Shown here one piece after another: positions 35,020-43,834 of a stretch of 62,727 bases of DNA. Below the pieces are notes generated by a model, which was not told the DNA's origin, made no database searches, and was given only the letters and a program-made list of their open reading frames with translations. The DNA is taken from the NCBI RefSeq assembly GCF_011089875.1, contig NZ_JAANAS010000034.1:1-62727 (forward strand), read 5' to 3'. The number at the start of each line of letters is the position of its first letter. The stretch's first letter is position 1. This DNA is from Psychroflexus maritimus. GTDB lineage: Bacteria > Bacteroidota > Bacteroidia > Flavobacteriales > Flavobacteriaceae. The translations under genes were made by a program, and so were the position numbers.

Positions 35020-35349
35020 ATGGATTTAAAAGATCAATTGAAAGATTTATTTCCTGAACACGCTACTTCAGAACCCGTAAATGAAGAAAATGAAAAAAAC
35101 GGACTATGGATTCAAGATGAACCATTGTACTGTCATTTTGAAAAAAGAAAAGGAAAAGTAAACACCATAATTAAAGGCTATAATGGTGCTAAAAAAGATT
35201 TTAAAGAATTAGCTAAAATCTTTAAAACTGAGCTTGGAGTTGGAGGTTCAGTTAAAAATGAAGAGATTATTATTCAAGGAAACACAAGGGAAGAAATTAT
35301 AGATATTCTTGAAGATTTAGGGTTTAACACAAAAAAAGTTGGGGGCTAA
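35020..35349 (+). CDS. eIF1/SUI1-like translation initiation protein
   Basis: 109 residues with the SUI1 core in the second half: CHFEKRKGKVNTIIKGYNG, ELAKIFKTELGVGGSVKNEEIIIQG and the terminal IIDILEDLGF. Bacterial YciH-type relatives bind the small ribosomal subunit and are thought to affect initiation fidelity or stress translation. It starts a tight run with the PhnA-like and nucleoside phosphorylase genes (gaps of 1 bp each). Confidence 0.9.
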   Translation: MDLKDQLKDLFPEHATSEPVNEENEKNGLWIQDEPLYCHFEKRKGKVNTIIKGYNGAKKDFKELAKIFKTELGVGGSVKNEEIIIQGNTREEIIDILEDLGFNTKKVGG

Positions 35350-35350
35350 A

Positions 35351-35566
35351 ATGAATGAAGTAAAAGACGCTAACGGAAACCCGCTTAATGAAGGAGACAC
35401 CGTTGTTTTAACCAAAGATTTGAAAGTGAAAGGAACTTCAGTTAACCTAAAAAGAGGAACTAGTTTTAAAAACATTAGCCTTACCGCCAATGCAGATGAA
35501 ATTGAATGCAGAAGCAAAAAAGTGAAAGGCTTGGTTTTGAAAACTACCTTTGTAAAGAAAAAATAA
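35351..35566 (+). CDS. PhnA/YjdM-like small protein
   Basis: About 71 residues from ATG 35351. KDANGNPLNEGDTVVLTKDLKVKGTS-type sequence, followed by LKRGTSFKNISL, matches the C-terminal domain of PhnA (YjdM). The N-terminal zinc ribbon of the longer form is absent. The historic link of this family to phosphonate use is not established, so I infer no function. A TTG frame start at 35339 overlaps the upstream gene and is less likely than the ATG one base after its stop. Confidence 0.8.
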   Translation: MNEVKDANGNPLNEGDTVVLTKDLKVKGTSVNLKRGTSFKNISLTANADEIECRSKKVKGLVLKTTFVKKK

Positions 35567-35567
35567 T

Positions 35568-36449
35568 ATGGGAATTAAAAACTCTGAGCTTATCCTAAAC
35601 ACAGATGCTAGTATTTATCATCTTAATTTAAAGGAAGAGAATATTGCCGATATTATAATTACAGTTGGTGACCAAGACCGTGTAGCTAAGGTTACCTCTT
35701 TTTTTGATGAAGTGATTTTTGAAACACAAAAACGCGAATTCAAAACACAAACAGGATTTTACAAGGGTAAGAAAATGACTGTAATTTCAACAGGAATTGG
35801 AGTTGATAATATTGACATTGTACTCAATGAATTAGATGCTTTGGTTAATATTAATTTTGAAACTAGAAAGCCAAAAAAACAATTGAAAAAACTCAAGTTT
35901 GTAAGAATAGGGACTTCTGGAAGTATTCAAAAAGAAATTGACGTTGATCAATTCGTGATTTCTTCAGCTGGTCTAGGTTTTGACGGTTTAATCCATTTTT
36001 ATAAGCATCAAAACATTATTGAGGAGGAAGCTTCTAGTCAACTTATTAAGCATTTAGATTTATCACCAAACATTGGTCAACCTTATTTTATAAAAGCAGA
36101 CCAAGAATTGTTAAATCATTTTAATGATTCTTCTAACAGTCGAATAAATACTGGGTTTACAGGTACAAATATTGGTTTTTATGGCCCTCAGGGTAGGGTG
36201 CTGAGAATACCGCTTTCGCATCCTGATTTTATTGATCGTTTAGCTAAATTTGAATATAAAAATGAAAAGCTAACCAACTTAGAAATGGAAACTTCTGCCA
36301 TTTATGGCTTAGCTAAACTTTTAGGACATCAAGCTTTGTCTATTAATGCAATAATTGCGAATCGTGCCACAGGAAATTTTAGTAAACGGCCTAAAGAAAC
36401 TATTATGGAGTTGATTGAATTTAGCTTGAATCACTTAGCCAAAATTTAA
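35568..36449 (+). CDS. nucleoside phosphorylase
   Basis: Phosphorolysis of a nucleoside to base and sugar-1-phosphate, in nucleoside salvage. 293 residues. IIITVGDQDRVAKVTSFFDE, TGFYKGKKMTVISTGIGVDNIDI and VRIGTSGSIQKEI are characteristic of the uridine/purine phosphorylase superfamily, and NLEMETSAIYGLAKLLGH is the ribose-binding Glu-Met-Glu region. It looks closest to uridine phosphorylases. It begins 1 bp after the PhnA-like gene. Confidence 0.88.
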   Translation: MGIKNSELILNTDASIYHLNLKEENIADIIITVGDQDRVAKVTSFFDEVIFETQKREFKTQTGFYKGKKMTVISTGIGVDNIDIVLNELDALVNINFETRKPKKQLKKLKFVRIGTSGSIQKEIDVDQFVISSAGLGFDGLIHFYKHQNIIEEEASSQLIKHLDLSPNIGQPYFIKADQELLNHFNDSSNSRINTGFTGTNIGFYGPQGRVLRIPLSHPDFIDRLAKFEYKNEKLTNLEMETSAIYGLAKLLGHQALSINAIIANRATGNFSKRPKETIMELIEFSLNHLAKI

Positions 36450-36458
36450 TTTACTAAG

Positions 36459-37298
36459 ATGAAGAAGATAAAAATTGGCGGTGTACCGGAACACTTTAAC
36501 TATCCTTGGAAAATTGGCATTAAAAAAGGCTTATTTAAACAAGCTGGAATTGATTTAACATGGATAGATTTTCACGGAGGAACTGGCGAAATGAGTGAAG
36601 CGCTTGAAACGGGAGAAGTTGATTTGGCAATTATGCTAACCGAAGGTAGTATAAAACAAATTGCCGATCATAAACCCTTTAAAATACTCCAAAAATATAT
36701 TGAAACTCCTTTATACTGGGGAATCTATGTAAAAGCAGGATCAATAAAAAATAAAATTGAAGACCTTAAAAATGATACTATTGGTGTAAGCAGACTTGGG
36801 TCTGGTTCGCATTTAATGGCATATATAAACGCCAAAAGTCATAACTGGAATTACAACGAGCTTGATTTTACTATTGCAAATAATCTTGAAGGACTTAAAA
36901 AAAGTATTCACTCAGAATCTAGTGATTATTTTATGTGGGAGCATTTTACAACCAAACCACTAGTTGACCAAGGAGAGTTAAAGCATATTGAAGACGTTCC
37001 TACTCCTTGGCCTTGTTTCGTAATTGTTACCACAAAACAATTTTATAACCAAAACAAAAAAATAGCAGAAGACCTATTACAAATAATTAATCAAATTACT
37101 AAAAAAGTAAAAAGCCAAAAAAACTTAGCTTCAGAAATTGCTCAAAACTACCAACAAAAAGAAAATGACGTTATTCAATGGCTTAATCAAACTGAGTGGT
37201 CTCAACATCCAATAAAAATCAATGAGTTTGCTAAAGTAAAAAACGAACTTGTTAACCTCAATCTCATTGATACGAAAATTGAATTTGAAAATATTTAA
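36459..37298 (+). CDS. cytoplasmic NMT1/THI5-like substrate-binding protein
   Basis: 279 residues with the fold of periplasmic binding proteins for nitrate, sulfonate or thiamine precursors: GVPEHFNYPWKIGIKKGLFKQ, GTGEMSEALETGEVDLAIMLTEG, IGVSRLGSGSHLMAYINA. Unusually there is no signal peptide or lipobox, since the domain starts at residue 3, and no ABC transporter genes adjoin. A cytoplasmic sensor or carrier role is possible. It follows the nucleoside phosphorylase by 9 bp. Confidence 0.8.
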   Translation: MKKIKIGGVPEHFNYPWKIGIKKGLFKQAGIDLTWIDFHGGTGEMSEALETGEVDLAIMLTEGSIKQIADHKPFKILQKYIETPLYWGIYVKAGSIKNKIEDLKNDTIGVSRLGSGSHLMAYINAKSHNWNYNELDFTIANNLEGLKKSIHSESSDYFMWEHFTTKPLVDQGELKHIEDVPTPWPCFVIVTTKQFYNQNKKIAEDLLQIINQITKKVKSQKNLASEIAQNYQQKENDVIQWLNQTEWSQHPIKINEFAKVKNELVNLNLIDTKIEFENI

Positions 37299-37366
37299 AA
37301 AAAATCTTTGCTCACGCAACCAATTCAACTTATCAACGTCTTATAAATGACTATTAACTGAAATCA

Positions 37367-37567
37367 ATGCTCGTATTAATTGCCATTTTATCCTCACTAG
37401 TTTTAGTAAACGTACTTTTACTAAAATTTTCATGTAATGAACCCAAGCGGCCTGAGCAATCAGCACCGCTCAATAAAACAGTAAAAATAGTTCGATTAGA
37501 GCCAAAATTTTCAGAAAATCAAATAGGTAATACTGAAGATAAAAAACTAAAAGTTTCTTCTAAGTAA
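37367..37567 (+). CDS. small single-pass membrane protein, unknown
   Basis: 66 residues: an N-terminal hydrophobic helix (LVLIAILSSLVLVNVLLL) followed by a short polar tail with one Cys. I do not recognise it. It fills the gap before the convergent phosphoesterase and has a sensible ATG. It could be a real small membrane protein or a chance frame. Confidence 0.45.
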   Translation: MLVLIAILSSLVLVNVLLLKFSCNEPKRPEQSAPLNKTVKIVRLEPKFSENQIGNTEDKKLKVSSK

Positions 37568-37601
37568 TTTCTCAATACACAAATAATCAACACTTAATCA
37601 G

Positions 37602-38102
37602 TTAACTTTTGCCTCGCTTCCCAAAATCAACTACGGCAAGGTTTTCTAATTTTCCATTATTTATTTCAAACTGAAGCATGGTTCGTTTTGCATGAAATCC
37701 GTGAATACCTACAGCACCAGGATTCATGTGTAATAAATCTAATTTTGGGTCTCGCATTACTTTCAAAATATGCGAATGTCCACTTATAAATAAATCTGGA
37801 CTTTGATGTATTAGTTTAGCCCTTACTTCCTTACTATATCGATTTGGATAACCACCAATATGTGTAATCCAAACAGACAAACCATCAATAACAAATTGTT
37901 GATGCAGAGGAAACTCACCTCTTATTTTGTAACTATCAATATTGCCATAAACTGCTCTAAGCAAAGCTACTTTTTGTAATTCATCAGTAACTTTTAAATC
38001 ACCTATATCTCCTGCATGCCAAACCTCGTCTGCCTGAGCAGCATAAGACAGAATTTTATCGTCTATATAAGAATGGGTATCGCTAAGCAATAATATTTTC
38101 AT
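37602..38102 (-). CDS. YfcE/MJ0936-type metallophosphoesterase
   Basis: Metal-dependent phosphodiesterase of 166 residues. All motifs are present: LLSDTHS, WHAGDIGD, YGNIDS, ITHIGGYP and SGHSH, which bind the two-metal centre. The natural substrate is unknown for most bacterial members. It is at the end of the minus-strand group dapF-GNAT-mltG, separated from mltG by 34 bp. Confidence 0.92.
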   Translation of the reverse strand: MKILLLSDTHSYIDDKILSYAAQADEVWHAGDIGDLKVTDELQKVALLRAVYGNIDSYKIRGEFPLHQQFVIDGLSVWITHIGGYPNRYSKEVRAKLIHQSPDLFISGHSHILKVMRDPKLDLLHMNPGAVGIHGFHAKRTMLQFEINNGKLENLAVVDFGKRGKS

Positions 38103-38136
38103 TTGAGTGATTTTAGTAAACTTACTGGTGTTCAGT

Positions 38137-39180
38137 TTATCTATAAATTTTTTGCTTATTTACCCAATTCCTGTATTGATTAGCATATTGGTTATGCTGT
38201 CTCAAGTTTTTAGCAAATTTATGATAACCTGGATTTTGTACATCAGCAACAAAATAATAATATTGATGATCTTCATAATTCAAAACCGCATCTATACTTG
38301 AAATATCAGGCATAGCAATGGGGCCAGGAGGTAAACCAGCATATAAATAAGTATTGTATTTTGATTGAATCAGTTTATCTTTGTTCAAGACCCGTTTTAC
38401 AATAGTATCGAAATTCTGAGTACTTTCTTTTAACGCGAAAATTAAAGTAGGGTCTGCTTGAAGTTTCATATTAGCCTTTAGCCGATTTACATAAACACCT
38501 GCTACCCTTGGTCGTTCATCTACTTTAGCTGTTTCATTTTGAACAATTGAAGCCAATGTACTTACTTCAAAAGTACTAAGATTTAAGGCTTTTGCTTTTT
38601 CTCTGCGTTTACTTGTCCAAAAAATTTGGTACTCTTTCAACATTCGATCTCTAAATTCTTCCGCATTAGTATTCCAAAAAAACTGATAGGTATTAGGTAC
38701 AAAAATGCTCATTAAATTTTCTTCAGTAAGCTGATTTTTTGCTAAGAATTCTTGGTCCATAAAAGCATTAATTAAGGCTGTGCTATCGGCTTCAATTTGC
38801 TTAGAAATTTTACCTGCTAATAAAGGAAGATGGTGTTGATTATTAAATTTTACTTGAACAGGAATATTATTAACACGCAGAGCGTTAACTAACTCATTAT
38901 TATTCATTCCATTTGTTATTCTATATTTCCCAGGCCTAAGGTTTTGTGGATAACTCTTTTTTTCGGCTACTTGATGAAAACCTCCACTATCGGCTAAATA
39001 AGGTTTTAACTGCTGAAAAACATCTTCATAGGTGGCTTCAGTTTCAATAAAAATATACATCTCTTCTTCTTCAAAAGAAGTATTAGGACCAAAAATAGTT
39101 TGGTAAATAGTATAGCTAATAAAGCCCATAACTACTAACCCAATTAATAAAACAGCTAAAACAATTCTTCTAATGTACAT
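38137..39180 (-). CDS. mltG: endolytic murein transglycosylase MltG
   Basis: Cuts nascent glycan strands in peptidoglycan and so sets their length. 347 residues: one N-terminal membrane helix (about 5-28), a LysM-like region, then the YceG catalytic domain. ASIVQNETAKVDERPRVAGV holds the catalytic Glu (E216), and QADPTLIFAL and AGLPPGPIAMP are conserved blocks. It overlaps the GNAT gene by 11 bp, giving a coupled dapF-GNAT-mltG set, two of which serve the cell wall. Confidence 0.94.
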   Translation of the reverse strand: MYIRRIVLAVLLIGLVVMGFISYTIYQTIFGPNTSFEEEEMYIFIETEATYEDVFQQLKPYLADSGGFHQVAEKKSYPQNLRPGKYRITNGMNNNELVNALRVNNIPVQVKFNNQHHLPLLAGKISKQIEADSTALINAFMDQEFLAKNQLTEENLMSIFVPNTYQFFWNTNAEEFRDRMLKEYQIFWTSKRREKAKALNLSTFEVSTLASIVQNETAKVDERPRVAGVYVNRLKANMKLQADPTLIFALKESTQNFDTIVKRVLNKDKLIQSKYNTYLYAGLPPGPIAMPDISSIDAVLNYEDHQYYYFVADVQNPGYHKFAKNLRQHNQYANQYRNWVNKQKIYR

Positions 39181-39697
39181 AATTAATTTTTTGATAAAAA
39201 TATTCGTCGTAAAATTTACCTCCTATAAAATTCCATTCTTTTTTTACTGAAGTTTGAGAAAAACCTGCCTGCTCAAAAAGATGTTTACTCGATTCGTTTC
39301 CGTGATTAATTGAAGCAAATAGTTGATGTAACTCTAACCTTGTAAAGGCATACTTACAAACTAGGTTTAGTGCTTCTATGGCATAACCTTTTCGGCGATG
39401 ATTCAGGTCAACTATAATACCAACGCCAGCGCGTTTATTCTGAAAATCGAAGTCGTATAAATCAATTAGCCCAAGGGGAGTATTTTTTTCGTCAGAAATT
39501 ACTAATCGCAATTGCTTAGCTTGGTAAATATCTTGGTTAGCATTTTCAATATACTTCATTAAAATATGTCTTGAAAAAGGCTGATTAGTATAACTTAAAT
39601 GCCATAAATCTTCGTTATTTTCTATAGCTAAAAGAAAATCGATATCACTTGGCTCTAAGGCTCTTAATTTAATATGTTCGCCTGATAATGTTAACAT
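39170..39697 (-). CDS. GNAT-family acetyltransferase (RimJ/RimL type)
   Basis: 175 residues. IKLRALEPSDIDFLLAIENNEDLW opens the fold, and HRRKGYAIEALNLVCKYAF is the acetyl-CoA pyrophosphate loop. The target amine is unknown. It overlaps dapF by 7 bp and mltG by 11 bp, so it is translated within the same operon. Confidence 0.88.
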   Translation of the reverse strand: MLTLSGEHIKLRALEPSDIDFLLAIENNEDLWHLSYTNQPFSRHILMKYIENANQDIYQAKQLRLVISDEKNTPLGLIDLYDFDFQNKRAGVGIIVDLNHRRKGYAIEALNLVCKYAFTRLELHQLFASINHGNESSKHLFEQAGFSQTSVKKEWNFIGGKFYDEYFYQKINYVH

Positions 39698-40470
39698 TGT
39701 ATATAAGCTTCAAAAACAAATTTAGCTGGTCCGCTAAGCCAAATATCATAATATTTTTTTTGAGATTCATCCCACTTAAAATCGACTTTCAGGTTTCCTC
39801 CTTGCGCCTTGACCTCAATTGAGGTCAATTTGGTTTTGGCTTGGTGATGTGATGCCAAAGCTGCGGCGGTGACACCAGTTCCACAAGCCAAAGTTTCTGC
39901 TTCAACGCCACGTTCATAAGTTCGTAGGGCGATTGAATTACCATCAGTTTCTACAAAATTAACATTGCTTCCAGCTTTACCATAAAGTGCGGAGTTTCTA
40001 ATTTTAGCTCCTTCCACATTTACATCCACCAAGGACACATCATCTACAAATAAAATATGGTGAGGAGAGCCCGTATCCAGAAATAACTGATTATCGTTCA
40101 CTACAATCGCATTAACATTTTGCATTTCAAGCTTCACTCCATCTGTGAGCATAGTTGCTTTGTGCAAGCCGTCAATAGCTTCAAACTGACATTGTTTTGA
40201 AACTATTCCCAGTTGTTGTGCAAAAGCTACAATACACCTGCCTCCATTTCCACACATTGTACTTTCCTTACCATCGGCGTTAAAATAAAGCATTTTGAAG
40301 TCGTATTGCTCTGCGTTTTGTAACAAAATGAGTCCATCAGCCCCTACACCAAATCGCCTATGGCATAAAAATGAAATTTGTTCTGAAGTTAGTTGATGTG
40401 TTTGATTTCTATCATCAATCATTATAAAATCATTTCCTGCTCCATGGTATTTATAAAAATGAATTTTCAT
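39691..40470 (-). CDS. dapF: diaminopimelate epimerase
   Basis: Converts LL- to meso-diaminopimelate for lysine and peptidoglycan. 259 residues. The two catalytic cysteines are C73 (MCGNGGRC) and C196 (ACGTGVTAA), and YHGAGNDFIMIDD opens the protein. A -7 box lies 17 nt upstream. It heads the dapF-GNAT-mltG operon. Confidence 0.96.
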   Translation of the reverse strand: MKIHFYKYHGAGNDFIMIDDRNQTHQLTSEQISFLCHRRFGVGADGLILLQNAEQYDFKMLYFNADGKESTMCGNGGRCIVAFAQQLGIVSKQCQFEAIDGLHKATMLTDGVKLEMQNVNAIVVNDNQLFLDTGSPHHILFVDDVSLVDVNVEGAKIRNSALYGKAGSNVNFVETDGNSIALRTYERGVEAETLACGTGVTAAALASHHQAKTKLTSIEVKAQGGNLKVDFKWDESQKKYYDIWLSGPAKFVFEAYIQC

Positions 40471-40487
40471 TAGTTCAAGATATTTTA

Positions 40488-40495
40488 CAAATATA
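40488..40495 (-). promoter_or_regulatory. -7 element of dapF (TATATTTG)
   Basis: Exact TAnnTTTG match on the minus strand, 17 nt before the dapF start. Confidence 0.6.
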
Positions 40496-40542
40496 GCTAA
40501 TGCTAGATAAAATTTAGAAAAGTATGAAAAGAGAAAGCTTAA

Positions 40543-41109
40543 TTACTTCAGCTTAAAATTATCAAAGACACTTTTCACTATTTCAATTTGCTCTTTAAAA
40601 GTGGTATTTTGAGCTGAAAATGTAAGTATAAAAGCCTGTTTGTTGTATATTTCGTAATGTTGATAAAAGAATAATTCTCGTTGATCTAAACTACCCTTAT
40701 ACGTTATTCTATGGAAATCATTGTGTGAATTACTCGTTACAATTTCTGAATCTTTTATCAAATTAAGTATTTGTTTTTCAGATAACTCTACATAATCCTT
40801 CAACGTATAATTTAAATTTGAAATGTCTTGAACAAGTAAATTTATATTAGGACGAAAGCCTTTTTTTTCATCTGAAGTTGAATCGTTAACATATAAGAAA
40901 AATTCTGCTTGTTGAAGCATCTGATCTCCTTTTTCATCATATTGTCCTTTTTTTACAAACTCAAATTTCTCTGGATAAGTTATTTGATAGTAAGGAGTTC
41001 TGTAGGTATTCCAGCCTTGTTTTGTTGTTTCGTTTTTACAAGCTAAAAAACTTAAAAAGACAACTATTAGTAGCGCTGAAAAATTAAAATGAGATACATT
41101 ATTTTTCAT
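40543..41109 (-). CDS. lipoprotein of PsbP/DcrB-like fold, unknown role
   Basis: 188 residues: lipobox FLACKNE, then a domain beginning WNTYRTPYYQITYPEKFEF and ending in IEIVKSVFDNFKLK. This pattern is typical of PsbP/DUF1795-like proteins. It overlaps the secreted rhodanese by 11 bp and probably shares its transcript. The function is not known to me. Confidence 0.72.
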   Translation of the reverse strand: MKNNVSHFNFSALLIVVFLSFLACKNETTKQGWNTYRTPYYQITYPEKFEFVKKGQYDEKGDQMLQQAEFFLYVNDSTSDEKKGFRPNINLLVQDISNLNYTLKDYVELSEKQILNLIKDSEIVTSNSHNDFHRITYKGSLDQRELFFYQHYEIYNKQAFILTFSAQNTTFKEQIEIVKSVFDNFKLK

Positions 41110-41512
41110 TATCCTTTTCAGCTGATTTAGAAGAAGTATTTTTCAACTTAGTTGATGTGGGTTTCCCTTCAAAAATCCACTGATCTAATCCATCTTCAAG
41201 TTCCATTACTTTCTTGAATCCGTTTTCAAGTAAGATTGAGGAACAATCTTTACTTCTATTTCCTGTTTGACAATAAACTACAACCGGTTTCGATTTATCT
41301 AATTCCTGAATATTACTTTCAAAATCTTCATTATAAATTATATTCTGAGCTCCTTTTACAAAATTTTCATTAAACTCTTCAACGCTTCGCACATCAATTA
41401 ATTGAACGCTTTCTTGCTGAAGTATCTCCTGCATTTCATCAGCAGAAATTAATTTAGTTTGCCCCCAACTAACTGCATTTATCAATATAAAAAAAACATA
41501 TATATAACGCAT
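41099..41512 (-). CDS. exported rhodanese-like domain protein
   Basis: 137 residues from ATG 41512. Signal peptide (YIYVFFILINAVSWG), then a rhodanese domain with active-site loop VVYCQTGNRS (one Cys). It probably handles sulfane sulfur or acts in thiol chemistry outside the cytoplasm. The ATG lies one base after the stop of the upstream cytoplasmic rhodanese, so the longer frame start at 41536 is unlikely. It overlaps the following lipoprotein gene. Confidence 0.85.
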   Translation of the reverse strand: MRYIYVFFILINAVSWGQTKLISADEMQEILQQESVQLIDVRSVEEFNENFVKGAQNIIYNEDFESNIQELDKSKPVVVYCQTGNRSKDCSSILLENGFKKVMELEDGLDQWIFEGKPTSTKLKNTSSKSAEKDNEK

Positions 41513-41513
41513 G

Positions 41514-41825
41514 TTAAGCTTGTTTAACTTCGCCATCCCAATCTAATATTCCTCCCTCAAGATTAGCTAAGTTGGTAAAGCCCATATTTTCCATAACTTG
41601 GCAAGCTAACGTACTTCGTTTACCTGAACTACAATACACGTAGTATTTTTTTGATTGGTCTAGTTTTTCAATCTCTTCGGTAAACTTAGCAGGATCTTGA
41701 ATATCTATTAATACTGAATTAGGAATGAATCCATTATTGTATTCTTCAATTGTTCTTACATCCAAAATAACAGCATTTTCGTCTGCTAATTCGCTTTTCC
41801 AGTCGGTTGTTGATAAATTTCGCAT
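41514..41825 (-). CDS. cytoplasmic rhodanese-like protein
   Basis: 103 residues, single rhodanese domain: ENAVILDVRTIEEYNNGFI at the N-terminus and catalytic loop YVYCSSGKRS. No signal peptide. It is first in a three-gene run with the exported rhodanese and the PsbP-like lipoprotein, under a -7 box 15 nt upstream. Confidence 0.88.
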   Translation of the reverse strand: MRNLSTTDWKSELADENAVILDVRTIEEYNNGFIPNSVLIDIQDPAKFTEEIEKLDQSKKYYVYCSSGKRSTLACQVMENMGFTNLANLEGGILDWDGEVKQA

Positions 41826-41840
41826 ACTTTAAATTTTGTA

Positions 41841-41848
41841 CAAAAGTA
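41841..41848 (-). promoter_or_regulatory. -7 element of the rhodanese operon (TACTTTTG)
   Basis: Exact TAnnTTTG match on the minus strand, 15 nt before the rhodanese start. Confidence 0.6.
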
Positions 41849-41901
41849 AGCTTTTATCTTGAAAACACTTCAGCCTTGTCTTTAAAACTGATTAGGAAAT
41901 A

Positions 41902-43530
41902 TTAGGTTTGAATCACTCCTAAATTAAAGTCTTTTTCAATTGGAGCATGGTTGGCAACTTCAATTCCATTAGAAATCCATTTTCTTGTATCTAGTGGATT
42001 AATCACAGCATCAGTCCAAATTCTTGCTGCTGCAAAATACGGACTTGTTTGCTCATCGTAATTATTCTTTATTTTATCGAATAATTCTTTTTCTTTAGTT
42101 TCATCAATTTTTTCACCTTTTGCTTTTAGCCTAGCAGTCTCAATTTGCAATAAAACTTTAGCTGCTGAATTTCCGCTCATTACTGCTAACTCGGCACTTG
42201 GCCAGGCAACAATCAATCGAGGATCATAAGCTTTTCCGCACATGGCATAATTTCCAGCACCGTAAGAATTTCCAATAACAACAGTAAATTTTGGTACTAC
42301 CGAGTTGCTTACTGCGTTTACCATTTTAGCACCGTCTTTAATAATTCCGCCATGTTCACTTTTACTTCCCACCATAAAACCAGTAACATCTTGTAAGAAA
42401 ACCAATGGAATTTTCTTCTGATTACAATTGGCTATAAAGCGCGTTGCCTTGTCTGCTGAATCACTATAAATTACCCCGCCAAATTGCATTTCTCCTTTTT
42501 TGGTTTTTACAATTTTGCGTTGATTAGCCACAATTCCTACAGCCCAGCCGTCAATTCTAGCATAACCTGTAATAATGGTTTGCCCAAAACCTGCTTTGTA
42601 TTCCTCAAAATCAGAATCATCTACCAAGCGAAGGATTATTTCATTCATATCGTATTGGTCGCTTCGTTTTTCAGGCAGCAAGCCAAAAATATCCTCGGGA
42701 TTGAGTTTTGGTTGAGTCGGTTTTTTTCTGTTGAAACCGGCTAAGTCAAAATCACCTATTTTATCTACTATATTTTTAATTTTGTTTAGCGCGTCTTGGT
42801 CGTCTTTAGCTTTATAATCAGTTACACCACTAATTTCACAATGTGTAGAAGCACCTCCAAGCGTTTCATTATCTACACTTTCTCCAATAGCGGCTTTTAC
42901 TAAATAGCTCCCTGCCAAGAAAATACTTCCTGTTTTCTCAACAATAAGAGCTTCATCACTCATAATAGGTAAATAAGCACCTCCTGCAACACAACTTCCC
43001 ATCACTGCTGCAATTTGGGTAATTCCCATACTGCTCATAATGGCGTTATTTCTAAAAATCCTACCAAAGTGTTCTTTATCTGGAAAAATTTCATCTTGCA
43101 TAGGAAGATAAACACCTGCACTATCTACTAGGTAAATAATAGGAAGCTTATTTTCTATGGAAATTTCTTGCGCCCGTAGGTTTTTCTTTCCTGTAATTGG
43201 AAACCATGCCCCTGCTTTTACAGTAGCATCATTTGCTACAACAATCACTTTTTTTCCTGAAACACTTCCAATTTTCACAACCACTCCTCCACTAGGGCAA
43301 CCGCCGTGCTCTTGGTACATTCCATCACCAGCAAAAGCACCAATTTCAATGGCTTCTTTAGAATCATCTAACAGAAAATCAATGCGTTCTCTAGCGGTCA
43401 TTTTACCTTTAGCATGCAATTTTTCAATTCGCTTTTCGCCTCCACCTAAATAAACCTTTTTAAGTTTAGAGTTTAATTCTGAAACTTTAAGTTTATTGAA
43501 GTCCTCGTTTCTGTTAAATTTTATATCCAT
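41902..43530 (-). CDS. acyl-CoA carboxylase beta (carboxyltransferase) subunit
   Basis: Moves CO2 from carboxybiotin to an acyl-CoA. 542 residues from ATG 43530; a TTG start at 43542 is less likely. LHAKGKMTARERIDFLLDD, GGCPSGGVVVKIGSVSG and SCVAGGAYLPIMSDEA mark the N-terminal crotonase-like half. IPLVFLQDVTGFMVG, KMVNAVSNSVVPKFTVVIGNSYGAGNYAM and the GNSAAKVL block mark the C-terminal half. These resemble methylcrotonyl-CoA carboxylase beta, used in leucine breakdown. The biotin-carrying alpha subunit is not adjacent. Confidence 0.9.
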   Translation of the reverse strand: MDIKFNRNEDFNKLKVSELNSKLKKVYLGGGEKRIEKLHAKGKMTARERIDFLLDDSKEAIEIGAFAGDGMYQEHGGCPSGGVVVKIGSVSGKKVIVVANDATVKAGAWFPITGKKNLRAQEISIENKLPIIYLVDSAGVYLPMQDEIFPDKEHFGRIFRNNAIMSSMGITQIAAVMGSCVAGGAYLPIMSDEALIVEKTGSIFLAGSYLVKAAIGESVDNETLGGASTHCEISGVTDYKAKDDQDALNKIKNIVDKIGDFDLAGFNRKKPTQPKLNPEDIFGLLPEKRSDQYDMNEIILRLVDDSDFEEYKAGFGQTIITGYARIDGWAVGIVANQRKIVKTKKGEMQFGGVIYSDSADKATRFIANCNQKKIPLVFLQDVTGFMVGSKSEHGGIIKDGAKMVNAVSNSVVPKFTVVIGNSYGAGNYAMCGKAYDPRLIVAWPSAELAVMSGNSAAKVLLQIETARLKAKGEKIDETKEKELFDKIKNNYDEQTSPYFAAARIWTDAVINPLDTRKWISNGIEVANHAPIEKDFNLGVIQT

Positions 43531-43608
43531 AGTTGAAACCAAATTTTTTAAATCTGTTCAAAAATAAGCAAAACTAGACTTTTGAAAAATTATTAATATA
43601 CTTTATTT

Positions 43609-43767
43609 TTATTTAAATTCAGGCAAAATAAGTATCCTAAAAGCATTTCGAATTAAACAATCTGCAATGATTTTAGCTTCAGGATGTTGATTCACTGCTA
43701 AGTAAACTAAAGGAAGAAATAGGTTTAATAAACTAATAACAATCAAAATCCAAGAACTGAAAAAAAC
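43609..43767 (-). pseudogene. possible remnant of a small membrane protein gene
   Basis: A 52-residue frame ending at TAA 43609-43611 reads WILIVISLLNLFLPLVYLAV and then NQHPEAKIIADCLIRNAFRI, which looks coding. It has no ATG. Just upstream another frame reads NLLPVVLVLFVLSFFQ, so a frameshift may have broken one short membrane protein. I do not recognise it. Alternatively it may be translated from TTG. Confidence 0.35.
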
Positions 43768-43834
43768 TCAAGACAAACAAAACTAAAACAACGGGTAACA
43801 AATTAGCTTCTGTTGAATTTGAGTTAGTTTATCT

